The notes beneath the pieces were generated by a model. That model made no database searches, had not been told where the DNA came from, and worked only from the letters and a program-made list of their open reading frames with translations. The translations under genes were made by a program, and so were the position numbers. Shown here in pieces: positions 18,273 to 26,515 of a DNA stretch of 64,000 nt (its first letter is position 1; each line of letters opens with the position of its first letter). The DNA lies in the NCBI RefSeq assembly GCF_050596425.1, contig NZ_CP192292.1:620001-684000 (forward strand), read 5' to 3'. The DNA comes from G963665925 sp050596425 (lineage in GTDB: Bacteria; Bacillota; Clostridia; Peptostreptococcales; Acidaminobacteraceae).

Positions 18273-19287
18273 ATGTCAAAAAATATTGTTTTAAATAGTC
18301 GACTTTATTCTAGTCACAGCGTAATACCCTTCACTCCAGATAGAACCACTGACGGTTCAGGCCATCCTTTGAGTCGGTGGCTCTGTGGAGAGGTGCCTTG
18401 TTGGTTGGCTATTGATGCGGGTCAACAAACAACTGTCAACAGGTGGGTTGTGTATCAAATGGGGGGGACAGTGGAGGTTGCCTGAGTACAATATGAATAG
18501 TTATTCCCTAGAGGGCAGTAATGATAGTAGGAACTGGGATGTAATAGATAGCGTAAGCGGTAATACTTCATATGTTACAGATGAAGACTTTACACCTGCT
18601 ACTTATAGGTATTTTCGAGTACATGTTCATAGTGGACTTAATGTGAATCCCCAAATGGCATCTATTGAAGAATTTCAACTTTATTCAGTGCAACCAACAA
18701 GTTCGCTGTTGACAAATATTATCTTAAGTCATGGCACCTTAAGTCCAGGTTTTGCATCGACTACATATAATTACACCACAACAGTACCTTTTGGCACATC
18801 AGCCATTGCGGTCATGCCAACGGCAGAAGATCAAAATGCTACAATCAAAGTGGATGGGAACACGGTAGAAAGCGGTACATCTTCACAAGCCATTCCTTTA
18901 AACGATGGAGAAACAAATATTCAAGTGCTTGTCACGCCAGCGGTGCCTGGAACGGACAGTACCTACACTATAAAGGTGAATAAGGGAAGCAATCCATATC
19001 TAAGTGAGATCGTTATCAGTGGATATATGGGTAAGCCAGTGACAATCAATCCAACCGATGGAACTTTTGATTACACTGCAACAGTGCCATCAAATGCTTC
19101 AAGCATTAAGGTTAAACCGACAGCTCAAGACTCTACGGCTGAAATCAAGGTGAATGGTCAAACTGTAGCAAGTGGAGATTCATCACCAGCGATTCCAATG
19201 AATTCAGGTGCAAACACTGTGACCATTACAGTGCAACCATCATCAGGCGGTTCAGCGGTACAGTACAATCTAACAATCAATAAATAA
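18273..19287 (+). pseudogene. Discoidin (F5/8 type C) plus two cadherin-like domains, frameshifted at a G7 tract
   Basis: ATG at 18273 follows AAGGAGG. The first frame encodes 70 residues (NIVLNSRLYSSHSV, DRTTDGS, LAIDAGQQTTVNRWVVYQMGG) and stops at 18485. The +1-adjusted frame continues seamlessly from the G7 run at 18461-18467 (QWRLPEYNMNSYSLEGSND). With six Gs the protein reads through as one F5/8 type C carbohydrate-binding domain (to about residue 140), then two cadherin-like beta-sandwich domains (LTNIILSHGTLSPGF and LSEIVISG starts). No signal peptide is visible. The G tract could be a phase-variable switch, an inactivating slip or a sequencing error. It follows the collar genes closely. 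Confidence 0.75.
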
Positions 19288-19303
19288 TGAAAGAAAGACC
19301 TAG

Positions 19304-19368
19304 ATCATCCCTATATCATAGATAGATATTTAAGCAGGTCATCTATATACGGCGTAGGGGTGATTTTT
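19304..19368 (+). terminator. Possible terminator after the discoidin-like gene
   Basis: ATCATCCCTA (19304-19313) pairs with TAGGGGTGAT (19355-19364, one G-T pair) and is followed by T5. An inner ATAGAT/ATCTAT stem fills part of the long loop. The long loop makes it weaker than the other terminators here. If real, the methyltransferase downstream has its own promoter or is reached by read-through. Confidence 0.4.
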
Positions 19369-19426
19369 CCATGAAATCTTGAAAGCTTAGTTGGTTCATA
19401 TATAAGTCATTAGGAGTTGGTGTGCT

Positions 19427-20464
19427 ATGAAGAAAAGTCACAAAATTCAATTAAAGGAGTATACAGATGTCTTGCTGAAGTCTGAAATCAGATATGATGA
19501 ACTGAAAGAGGCTGTTGATGCTTCCTATGACCTGTATAGAAGTGTCTCGGGATTAAGAGAAGACGCACCTGCATCACGAGAAGCGGTATTTTTACCGACT
19601 GGAAAAGCCATTGATTCCTTTGAAGCGGGGATGTGTGTGAAGGAATTCATGCGGACTAAGAAATTTGTTGCAGGCCTTTATGAGGCGATCCTCGAAGCGC
19701 AAAACAGATTTCCAAATAGGAAAATACATATTCTATATGCAGGCACTGGACCTTTTGCAACCTTGATGCTGCCCATGACATCGATTTTTTCGCCGGATCA
19801 AATTAAATTTACTCTACTTGAAATAAATAAACACTCCATTAACTGTTTGAAAAAACTTATCACTGAGTTTGATGTTTGGGACTATGTTCAGGATATTGTT
19901 GAGACAGATGCCAGCATGTATTCACCAGATAAATCTGAATCCATCCATATTTTTCTTACAGAAACCATGCAACGCGCATTAAATAAAGAACCACAGGTCA
20001 GTATAACTTTGAACTTAATTGATCAAATCGAAGAAAATGCAATTATGATTCCTCAGAATATTAGAATTGATGCAGTTCTTTTTGACCATAAGCGAAACAA
20101 GCAGAGAATGTTTGGAGTAGAAGGTGCTAAAGACGACTATTATGAAGTGTTAGGCAGGGTCATTGATTTTGATAGGGGGATGGCAAAAATGCATGGTGCA
20201 AGCTATAGAGAGAATAGAAGAAACTATACCCTCCCAATTGTTACTATAGAGTTTCCAGAAAAGATTGATCAAAGATTTTCTTCAATAAAATTAATGACAC
20301 AAATCCATGTTTACAATGAACATGTTCTTTCCTATTATGAAAGCTCGCTAAACCTACCAGAAAAACTCCTTGTCATTGAAGATATAGAAAATCTTCCAAA
20401 ACATTTAGAGTTACAGTATGTTATCAGCGATATACCTAAGTTTAAGATTGTAAACAGGTCTTGA
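19427..20464 (+). CDS. PRMT-like class I SAM-dependent methyltransferase
   Basis: This 345-residue protein contains a Rossmann-type SAM site: motif I ILYAGTGPFATL (residues 102-113), the acidic motif LLEIN with Glu132, and ETDASMY (159-165). After the fourth strand comes TETMQRALNKE, in which Glu179 and Glu188 are separated by eight residues. This is the spacing of the double-E loop that holds the arginine guanidinium in protein arginine methyltransferases. MIPQNIRIDAVLF then aligns with the post-loop strand of PRMTs. Residues 1-95 form a helical N-terminal extension. ATG at 19427 follows TAGGAG. The substrate is unknown; the neighbouring collar mini-proteins, which end in RRS/QRS, are candidates by context only. 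Confidence 0.7.
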   Translation: MKKSHKIQLKEYTDVLLKSEIRYDELKEAVDASYDLYRSVSGLREDAPASREAVFLPTGKAIDSFEAGMCVKEFMRTKKFVAGLYEAILEAQNRFPNRKIHILYAGTGPFATLMLPMTSIFSPDQIKFTLLEINKHSINCLKKLITEFDVWDYVQDIVETDASMYSPDKSESIHIFLTETMQRALNKEPQVSITLNLIDQIEENAIMIPQNIRIDAVLFDHKRNKQRMFGVEGAKDDYYEVLGRVIDFDRGMAKMHGASYRENRRNYTLPIVTIEFPEKIDQRFSSIKLMTQIHVYNEHVLSYYESSLNLPEKLLVIEDIENLPKHLELQYVISDIPKFKIVNRS

Positions 20465-20499
20465 AAGGTCATTCAAAAATAAAATTTAAACAGTAAAAT

Positions 20500-20521
20500 T
20501 ACAGTTGCCATAACTGTATTT
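20500..20521 (+). terminator. Small perfect hairpin after the PRMT-like gene
   Basis: TACAGTT-n5-AACTGTA (20500-20506 with 20512-20518), followed by only TTTC. It abuts the dispersed hairpin element, and its left arm overlaps AAAATTACAG, a stretch shared with that element's left end. It may be a weak terminator or a remnant of another element copy. Confidence 0.35.
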
Positions 20522-20638
20522 CAGGTGCTTGCAAAATTACAGGTCTATACCCTTGCTATACCATATATATATTTAAGAGTTAAAAATTTTATATGTGGTA
20601 TAGCAAGGGTGCTTGAATGATATTTTGCAAGTCGCTCA
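20521..20638. repeat. Dispersed hairpin element, copy 1
   Basis: 118 bases. It has a 28-base left end (20521-20548, containing GCAAAATTACAG) and a 28-base right end (20611-20638, containing GAATGATATTTTGCAAG). The inner stem is ACCCTTGCTATACCATATAT (20549-20568) with its complement at 20591-20610; 19 of 20 are Watson-Crick pairs and the other is a G-T pair. CTTGCAAAAT near the left end also pairs with ATTTTGCAAG near the right end, so the ends make an outer stem. There is no T-run, so it is not an ordinary terminator. Confidence 0.85.
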
Positions 20639-20777
20639 TTTAAGAAAATAGATTAAAAAACATGCCCCGAGGTGCGTTCGTTAAAAGACCTGTGAATCCA
20701 CCAAGGGGCTGTTGCTATACACATGTAATTAAATTATGCGAAATACCTTCTCAATATACTCACTTTTCTAATCAAAC

Positions 20778-21179
20778 TCACCTGGGCCTTTTCATAAAGC
20801 GATCAGAGTTTCTTTCAAATCCATATTTCTCATATAGATTGTGAGCATCTTTGGTGGCAAGAACACCTAATAGCCCATCAAAATCTTTGGTATGCATTAT
20901 GGTTTCCATGAGTTTTTGTCCATATCCTTTTGCGCGAAAATTTTCATCAATAATAATGTCACAGATCCAAAAAACTGTGCTGTAGTCAGTGACAACACGG
21001 CCAAAGCCAACCAGCTTCTTATCAATATAACAGGTATAGCATATGGAGTTTTCGATGGAACTTTTTATAGATTCACTCGTTCTATCACTTGCCCAGTACG
21101 ATTGACTTAGTAAGTTTTTAACCGCTGGGACAGAGATGTCTGCCTGGTTGATTTTAATTGTAAATTCCTTTGTATTCAT
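20778..21179 (-). CDS. GNAT-family N-acetyltransferase
   Basis: A 133-residue GNAT enzyme that would transfer acetyl from acetyl-CoA to an amine on an unknown small molecule or protein. The acetyl-CoA-binding motif A is ICDIIIDENFRAKGYGQKLME (the RAKGYG loop near residue 84), preceded by LVGFGRVVTD and followed by LYEKYGFERNSDRFMKRP. Length and fold order are normal for a single-domain GNAT. Start is ATG at 21179, after GGAGG on the minus strand. It is divergent from the MocR regulator at 21381, which may control it. Substrate specificity cannot be told. Confidence 0.85.
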   Translation of the reverse strand: MNTKEFTIKINQADISVPAVKNLLSQSYWASDRTSESIKSSIENSICYTCYIDKKLVGFGRVVTDYSTVFWICDIIIDENFRAKGYGQKLMETIMHTKDFDGLLGVLATKDAHNLYEKYGFERNSDRFMKRPR

Positions 21180-21324
21180 ATTTTCCTCCCATTTTCACAT
21201 TGATTGACTGTAAAAATTGCCCTTAAAGTCTTGGTTGAACTCAAGTTGCGCCCTAGATGATCTCATATAGTAGGTATGTAAACTTTGTGTAAGTCCTTTT
21301 GCCTTAGTTTACGAAAGTCTAAAA

Positions 21325-21364
21325 ACTGGTACAATTATAAAAAAGTAAAACTGTACTAGTACAA
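21325..21364 (+). promoter_or_regulatory. Direct-repeat operator at the MocR-type regulator promoter
   Basis: ACTGGTACAA (21325-21334) and ACTAGTACAA (21355-21364) are direct repeats with 9 of 10 identical and start points 30 bp apart. The second lies within the perfect 12-bp palindrome TGTACTAGTACA (21352-21363). The first contains a TACAAT that could be a -10 box. Direct repeats near the own promoter are typical of MocR/PdxR-type sites, so autoregulation is likely. Confidence 0.5.
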
Positions 21365-21380
21365 AAAGGGGGGAGGGCTT

Positions 21381-22739
21381 ATGGCAAAGCCAATAAGATA
21401 CACTGATATAAAAAACGAAATACTAAAATATATTGACACAAAGTCAGTGAAGCCTGGTGAAAGATTGCCATCCATCAGATTTTTCGCTAGTAGACTAAAA
21501 TCCAGCAAGACAACTGTTATGCGTGCTTATAAGGCGCTTGAAGATGATCATCAAGTCTACGCCATACAAAATAGTGGATACTATTATATAGGCAAAACGA
21601 ATCAAGAAAGAGAGCATGGGAAACAAATTATTAATTTTCGTTTGGCCGTACCTGAGAAAAAGCTTATGCCTTATAAGAGTTTTGAACACAGTATAAAGAG
21701 GGCTGTGGAGGTGTATAAGGGGGATTTGTTTACCTATGGTAAAAGCGAGGGGCTCCGAGAACTTAAACTGGCATTAAGAAAGCATTTAATGAAAAGGCAG
21801 GTTTACACTGACGTTGAGAAAATTCATATAACAAGCGGAGGGCAGCAGGCACTCTACCTACTGTTAAACGTTCTAAAAAGCTCTGAAAAGAGAATAGCTA
21901 TTGTTGAGGAGCCCACCTATTCTGGCCTATTAAGGCTTATAGAGAGAAGCAATTTTAAATGCATAGGGGTGAAAAGAACACATGACGGGCTGGATTTAAA
22001 GGAACTAGAGAACCTATTCCAAACCGGTCAGGTTTGTTTTTTTTATACGGTGCCCAATTATCATAACCCCCTGGGATCATCATTAACATCAAGTCAGAAA
22101 CAGGCAGTTCTTAAGCTGGCTCAGACCTATAACGTGGAAATAATTGAAGATGACTATCTGGGTGATTTAAATTTGGACCCTAAGAATTTTCCCTTGCATT
22201 ATTATGATACACAGGACAGGGTCATTTATATATCGAGCTTTTCTAAATCCTTTATGCCTGGCATTCGTATTGGGATGATGGTTCTACCAAAACGCTTTAA
22301 ACAGATATATTTGCTAGAAAAGCACGCCTGTGACATTTGCACATCGGTTTTAGCTCAAGGGGGATTACAGTTATTTATTGATTCAGGCATGTATGAAAAT
22401 CATATTAAAAAGGTAAGGGCTAGGTATACAGAAAAAATGAATCGGTTACGAAAATATCGCGACATTCTTTGTTCATTTGGGGTCAAGGTATATGTTCCCC
22501 ATACAGGCATATTTGTATGGATGGAACTGCCTATAGGCATGAATGCCCACCACCTGGAAAATCAATTGTATGAAAAAAATATCCACGTCTATAGCGGCAG
22601 GCATTTTTTTATCAACTCAATATCACAGAAGAATGCTATCCGCTTATGTCTTGCCAATGTAAGCATCGAAGACCTGGATCAGGGCTTAATGGGCATTGTC
22701 CACGAAATAAAAAGCACAATGTCCTCTTTGCCTGTTTAG
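21381..22739 (+). CDS. MocR/PdxR-type transcription regulator (GntR HTH plus aminotransferase domain)
   Basis: A 452-residue fusion. Residues 5-75 form a GntR winged helix (GERLPSIRFFASRLKSSKTTVMRAYKALE), and residues 95-450 form a fold-type I aminotransferase-like domain. The PLP lysine is Lys289 in SFSKSF, preceded by the EDDYLGDLN strand that contacts the cofactor. MocR proteins sense PLP or PLP-adducts of amines and act on DNA as domain-swapped dimers. ATG at 21381 follows GGGGGGAGGG. The divergent GNAT gene and its own promoter are likely targets. Family members control PLP synthesis, GABA or taurine use; no such gene is adjacent, so the effector is open. Confidence 0.92.
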   Translation: MAKPIRYTDIKNEILKYIDTKSVKPGERLPSIRFFASRLKSSKTTVMRAYKALEDDHQVYAIQNSGYYYIGKTNQEREHGKQIINFRLAVPEKKLMPYKSFEHSIKRAVEVYKGDLFTYGKSEGLRELKLALRKHLMKRQVYTDVEKIHITSGGQQALYLLLNVLKSSEKRIAIVEEPTYSGLLRLIERSNFKCIGVKRTHDGLDLKELENLFQTGQVCFFYTVPNYHNPLGSSLTSSQKQAVLKLAQTYNVEIIEDDYLGDLNLDPKNFPLHYYDTQDRVIYISSFSKSFMPGIRIGMMVLPKRFKQIYLLEKHACDICTSVLAQGGLQLFIDSGMYENHIKKVRARYTEKMNRLRKYRDILCSFGVKVYVPHTGIFVWMELPIGMNAHHLENQLYEKNIHVYSGRHFFINSISQKNAIRLCLANVSIEDLDQGLMGIVHEIKSTMSSLPV

Positions 22740-22980
22740 AAAGTTAGAGAAAGAGAATAAGATAATTAGGCACATGGTTGAAAAAAAATTGCAAAACTAT
22801 GAATATAAATTGAAGGATATTCACAAAGTATAGTAAAATAGTATTATAGACCCATAGGGGGTATAAAATACATAGTTTGACATGAGATATTTGTGCTTGT
22901 AAAAGCAGAGAGATATATTGCTCGAAAAACGGGTATATAAACACTTGAAGAAGCCTAATATGGAATTGGGAGGTCTAGTT

Positions 22981-23898
22981 ATGAATAAAGACGAAGGTAT
23001 TTTGCTGGAGAGTGGAACGGGTGAAGTGGAAATTTTAGAGTTTACCGTAAAGGGTGAGCATTATGCAATCAATGTGGTAAAGGTAAAAGAAATCCTTCAC
23101 ATTGACAACATTGCCAAAGTACCAAATGCCCATCCGGCGGTTCCAGGCATTTCTTTGATTCGTGGTGACGTTGTGACTGTCATTGACATGCGTCAAGTCC
23201 TTGAGAATGAAAGAAATGGCAATGTAAGCAAAAGCATGACACTTGTATGTGAATTTAATCAAATGAAAGTGGCATTTGCTATTGATGAGGTTCTAGGCAT
23301 CACTCGTATAGGATGGGATGATATTAAAAAGCCATCCTCCATCACGAGCTCTAGCCTTGTTATTGGTAACATCAGTCTAAATGACAGACTTCTGATGCTT
23401 CTCGATTTTGAAAAGATCGTAATGGATATTAGCCCTTCAACTGGGATCAACTTAGAACGTGTGAAAGATGTGGAATCAAGAGATAGAACCAAGTATAAAC
23501 TTCTTCTTGCAGATGATTCCCCAATGATTCGTTCCGTGCTTAAAGATACTTTGGAAGCGGCTGGATTTAGAGATATGCGCTTCTATGACGATGGTCAGCA
23601 GGCTTGGAATTATCTAGAGGACTTGGTGGAAAACAAGGGTGAGAATTTCAAAAATGATGTTCACCTATTGATTACAGATATTGAAATGCCTCAGCTTGAT
23701 GGTCACACACTGACGCGGCGTGTAAAAGAACATAAGATACTCAAGAAACTGCCTGTGATCATATTCTCGTCACTTATTACAGGGGATTTGAAACATAAGG
23801 GGGACTCTGTTGGAGCAGATGCCCAAATGTCAAAACCTGAAGTTGGAAAGCTGGTATCACTTGTTGACTCGCTCCTGACTCAATACGAATTCAAGTAA
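22981..23898 (+). CDS. cheV: Chemotaxis coupling protein CheV (CheW domain plus receiver)
   Basis: A 305-residue protein with the classic CheV layout: an N-terminal CheW-like domain (about residues 12-160: EILEFTVKGEHYAINVVKVKE, ISLIRGDVVTVIDMR) and a C-terminal response-regulator receiver (about 177-300: LLLADDSPMIRSVLKD, phospho-acceptor Asp233 in LLITDIEMPQLDG, and KPE near the end). CheV links chemoreceptors to CheA and aids adaptation. An upstream in-frame start is possible, but ATG at 22981 follows GGGAGG at normal spacing. It is apparently monocistronic, with a terminator downstream. Confidence 0.95.
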   Translation: MNKDEGILLESGTGEVEILEFTVKGEHYAINVVKVKEILHIDNIAKVPNAHPAVPGISLIRGDVVTVIDMRQVLENERNGNVSKSMTLVCEFNQMKVAFAIDEVLGITRIGWDDIKKPSSITSSSLVIGNISLNDRLLMLLDFEKIVMDISPSTGINLERVKDVESRDRTKYKLLLADDSPMIRSVLKDTLEAAGFRDMRFYDDGQQAWNYLEDLVENKGENFKNDVHLLITDIEMPQLDGHTLTRRVKEHKILKKLPVIIFSSLITGDLKHKGDSVGADAQMSKPEVGKLVSLVDSLLTQYEFK

Positions 23899-23926
23899 AA
23901 TAACCTTAGACTCAAAGAAAAATTAG

Positions 23927-23969
23927 CAGTCCATTACGGCTTGTCATCAAGTTGTAGTGGACTGTTTTT
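23927..23969 (+). terminator. Rho-independent terminator of cheV
   Basis: CAGTCCATTAC (23927-23937) pairs with GTAGTGGACTG (23954-23964, one G-T pair), followed by TTTTT. Confidence 0.92.
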
Positions 23970-24026
23970 GTTTGTGAGTTTGCTTGATTTTAGAGAAAAA
24001 AGCCTGGTCGATATATGAGGCTCTTT

Positions 24027-24114
24027 CAAGGCAATACTTAACTTTTCTATCTTCCTAGAGGGAGATGTTATCTGTATTGCAGAGGAATTTATAGGAAAAA
24101 TTGCAAGTCGCTCA
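24027..24114. repeat. Degenerate copy of dispersed hairpin element
   Basis: TTGCAAGTCGCTCA (24101-24114) is identical to the right end of the element at 20521-20638. Upstream lie nested inverted repeats, GCAATAC (24031-24037) with GTATTGC (24074-24080) and ATCTTCC with GGGAGAT inside, whose sequence is unlike the other copies. The left end is not recognisable. Confidence 0.55.
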
Positions 24115-24270
24115 ATTGTAATAATTGCTGTAAGCACTGGAAAATACACAATGTGTATAAAGCTCCTGACCTTTTAAGAAAATCTTAATAAACTTCTCAC
24201 ATAGCATTAATATGTGATCTATAGAATAAGAGTAGATCAAACCAAGAAAAAGGTTAACAGGAGGATCGTT

Positions 24271-25410
24271 ATGAAAAAGGTTATGATTCTAACAGCTTCG
24301 ACTGGTGAAGGTCATAATGCTGCTGCAAAATCACTTCAGGACAAGTATGAAGAAAAAGGCTATATCACATATAAAGTTGATTTTTTAAAAGAGTCTTCTT
24401 CAGTTATGAACACCCTTGTTGCTGATGGGTACCGCGTCATAGCGCAAAATTTTCCGAATGTGTATGGGATTATGTATGAAACCGCTGACAGAAAGAACTT
24501 TAATAAATTGACGCGTGGTGGCTATTACACCATTGAACGACGTATTATAAATAGACTAGAAGAAGTGAAACCGGATATAGTGATTGCTACCCACCCATTT
24601 GCAGTGGGGCTCATAGATCATTTAAAACGTAAGAATAAGGCCGATTTCAGATTCATGCAAGTTGTAACAGATTTTAAAGCCCACTATTCTTATATTTCTA
24701 GCAATGTGGATGCCTATATTACAGGCAGTGAGTATACGAAGAAAACCCTCATTGAAAGAAATGTGCCAGAAGATAGAATTTACCCCTATGGCATCCCTGT
24801 CAATAAAGAGTTTCAAGAGCATTCAGACCCACGATATATACGTCCAGGTCTGAATAAAAGATTTCATGTCCTCGTCATGGGAGGCAGTATGGGATCAAAA
24901 GATATTTACAAGGTTGTTGAAAGACTCGTGGTGGACTCAGAAAATTATTATTTAGATGTCGTATGTGGCAGGAATAAAATACTCTTTGACACCCTCACAA
25001 AAAAATACAACCATGCTATATGCGCTGGAAAAATAACAATACATGGTTTTACCAGAAAAATTCCAGAAATGATGGACGAGGCAGATGTAATTGTGACAAA
25101 ACCAGGAGGTTTGACGACCACTGAAGCCCTTTCAAAAAAACTGCCGATGATCATCCCCTTTGCCATACCTGGACAGGAACAAGAGAACACAGACTTCCTT
25201 GTAAAAGAAGGGGTTGCCATTCGAGTGGATGAGATTGAAAGTCTGCCAGACCGGCTTGAATATCTAAGAAAGAACCCTCGACTTTACAATAGAATGGTTT
25301 CCAATATGAAACGTATATCAGACAAATATTCAATAGATAAAATAGTAGATCTTTCTGAAACGCTGATTAGTGAAAGAGGACAACCCTATAAGCGTTTGGC
25401 GTTAAGGTAA
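24271..25410 (+). CDS. MGDG synthase / diacylglycerol glucosyltransferase-like protein (GT28)
   Basis: A 379-residue paralogue of the protein at 3185-4282. It has MILTASTGEGHNAAAKSL at the N-terminus, VMGGSMGSKDIYK in the middle, and VTKPGGLTTTEAL plus PGQEQENTDFL in the GT28 domain. It probably adds a hexose from a UDP-sugar to diacylglycerol or a glycolipid. The start is ATG at 24271 after AGGAGG; an upstream in-frame start is ignored. It begins a three-gene operon with a second glycosyltransferase (gap 13 bases) and a flippase-like protein, which suggests stepwise building and movement of a membrane glycolipid. Confidence 0.85.
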   Translation: MKKVMILTASTGEGHNAAAKSLQDKYEEKGYITYKVDFLKESSSVMNTLVADGYRVIAQNFPNVYGIMYETADRKNFNKLTRGGYYTIERRIINRLEEVKPDIVIATHPFAVGLIDHLKRKNKADFRFMQVVTDFKAHYSYISSNVDAYITGSEYTKKTLIERNVPEDRIYPYGIPVNKEFQEHSDPRYIRPGLNKRFHVLVMGGSMGSKDIYKVVERLVVDSENYYLDVVCGRNKILFDTLTKKYNHAICAGKITIHGFTRKIPEMMDEADVIVTKPGGLTTTEALSKKLPMIIPFAIPGQEQENTDFLVKEGVAIRVDEIESLPDRLEYLRKNPRLYNRMVSNMKRISDKYSIDKIVDLSETLISERGQPYKRLALR

Positions 25411-25423
25411 GGAGTGAAATATT

Positions 25424-26503
25424 TTGAAATGTGATGTATTAATACTGACAAGTGCCTTTGGAAATGGGCACAATAGTGTTGCATCTGCAATACGAGAGCA
25501 GTTGCTTGACAAGCAGCCTGGCCTGAAAATTACAACAGAAGACATTATGGATATATCGACACCAAAGGCGAAAAATGTTTTCTTTAACATATATACTTTA
25601 CTTACAAGAAGTCATCCATCCGTTTATAATTTCTTTTACAAAATCAAAAAAGACATTCCCAACAACGCAATGGATGAGGTTCTATACAATATTTACTTAA
25701 AGCGTGTAGGAGATTATATAGAAGAAAGCAGTCCCAAACTGATCATATCAACATTCCCTTTATGTAGCGGTTTTGTTTCAAAGGTCAAAGAGAGATACGG
25801 CATTGATGTGCCCCTTATCACAGCCATCACAGATGTGGTGGACAGTTGGGAATGGATACACAATAAAACGGATATGTACTTTGTACCGTGTAAACGCGTT
25901 GGTGAGAAGCTTGTCCTAAAAGGCATTGATGAAGACAAAATAAGAATCACTGGGATTCCGGTCAAAAAAGAGTTTTTAAGCAGTCAACGCAATGAGAAAA
26001 ATTTCAGACAGGTTCTTATAATGGGAGGTGCCATGGACAAATTGGGCCTAAACCCCTCCTTGCTCGAAAAACTCAACAAGATTCCAAACACTCGAACCAT
26101 TGTTGTAACAGGGAAAAATGAAGACCTTTATGCAAGACTTACAGAAGGTGTGTCATTTGACAATGTGGAAGTATTGGGATATACAAAAGATGTGGCAAAG
26201 CTCATGGATGCATCTGATCTGGTCGTTACTAAACCGGGTGGTGTGACGCTCTTTGAAGCCATTAATAAAGAAATTCCTGTTATACTGAAAAGTTCTATGG
26301 TGGGACAGGAAGAAGAAAACGTAAACTTTATAAAAACAGCTGGAATAGGTATCTTAATTGAGGGAGAAGGCTCACTCTACAACCAAGTCGAGCATGCCCT
26401 AAATGATCCAGACAGCTTGATGAGCCTCAGAAAGAATATAGAAGAAATTAAAACAGAAATGGAACCACAAAAGCTTGGAGCCTATGCCCTCGAGCTAATG
26501 TAG
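25424..26503 (+). CDS. Second MGDG synthase-like glycosyltransferase (GT28)
   Basis: A 359-residue paralogue of the preceding gene, more diverged: LILTSAFGNGHNSVASAI at the N-terminus, ITGIPVKKEF, MGGAMDKLG, VTKPGGVTLFEAI and VGQEEENVNFI. The start is TTG at 25424, supported by AAGGAG 9 bases upstream and by alignment of the N-terminus with its paralogues. Two such enzymes in series could make mono- and then diglycosyl-diacylglycerol. The downstream membrane protein begins 12 bases after its stop. Confidence 0.83.
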   Translation: MKCDVLILTSAFGNGHNSVASAIREQLLDKQPGLKITTEDIMDISTPKAKNVFFNIYTLLTRSHPSVYNFFYKIKKDIPNNAMDEVLYNIYLKRVGDYIEESSPKLIISTFPLCSGFVSKVKERYGIDVPLITAITDVVDSWEWIHNKTDMYFVPCKRVGEKLVLKGIDEDKIRITGIPVKKEFLSSQRNEKNFRQVLIMGGAMDKLGLNPSLLEKLNKIPNTRTIVVTGKNEDLYARLTEGVSFDNVEVLGYTKDVAKLMDASDLVVTKPGGVTLFEAINKEIPVILKSSMVGQEEENVNFIKTAGIGILIEGEGSLYNQVEHALNDPDSLMSLRKNIEEIKTEMEPQKLGAYALELM

Positions 26504-26515
26504 GTGGTGGATGAT

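Noticed and set aside
20662..20844. 60-codon plus-strand frame next to element copy 1
   Set aside because: No ribosome site, and it overlaps the 3' end of the GNAT gene on the other strand.
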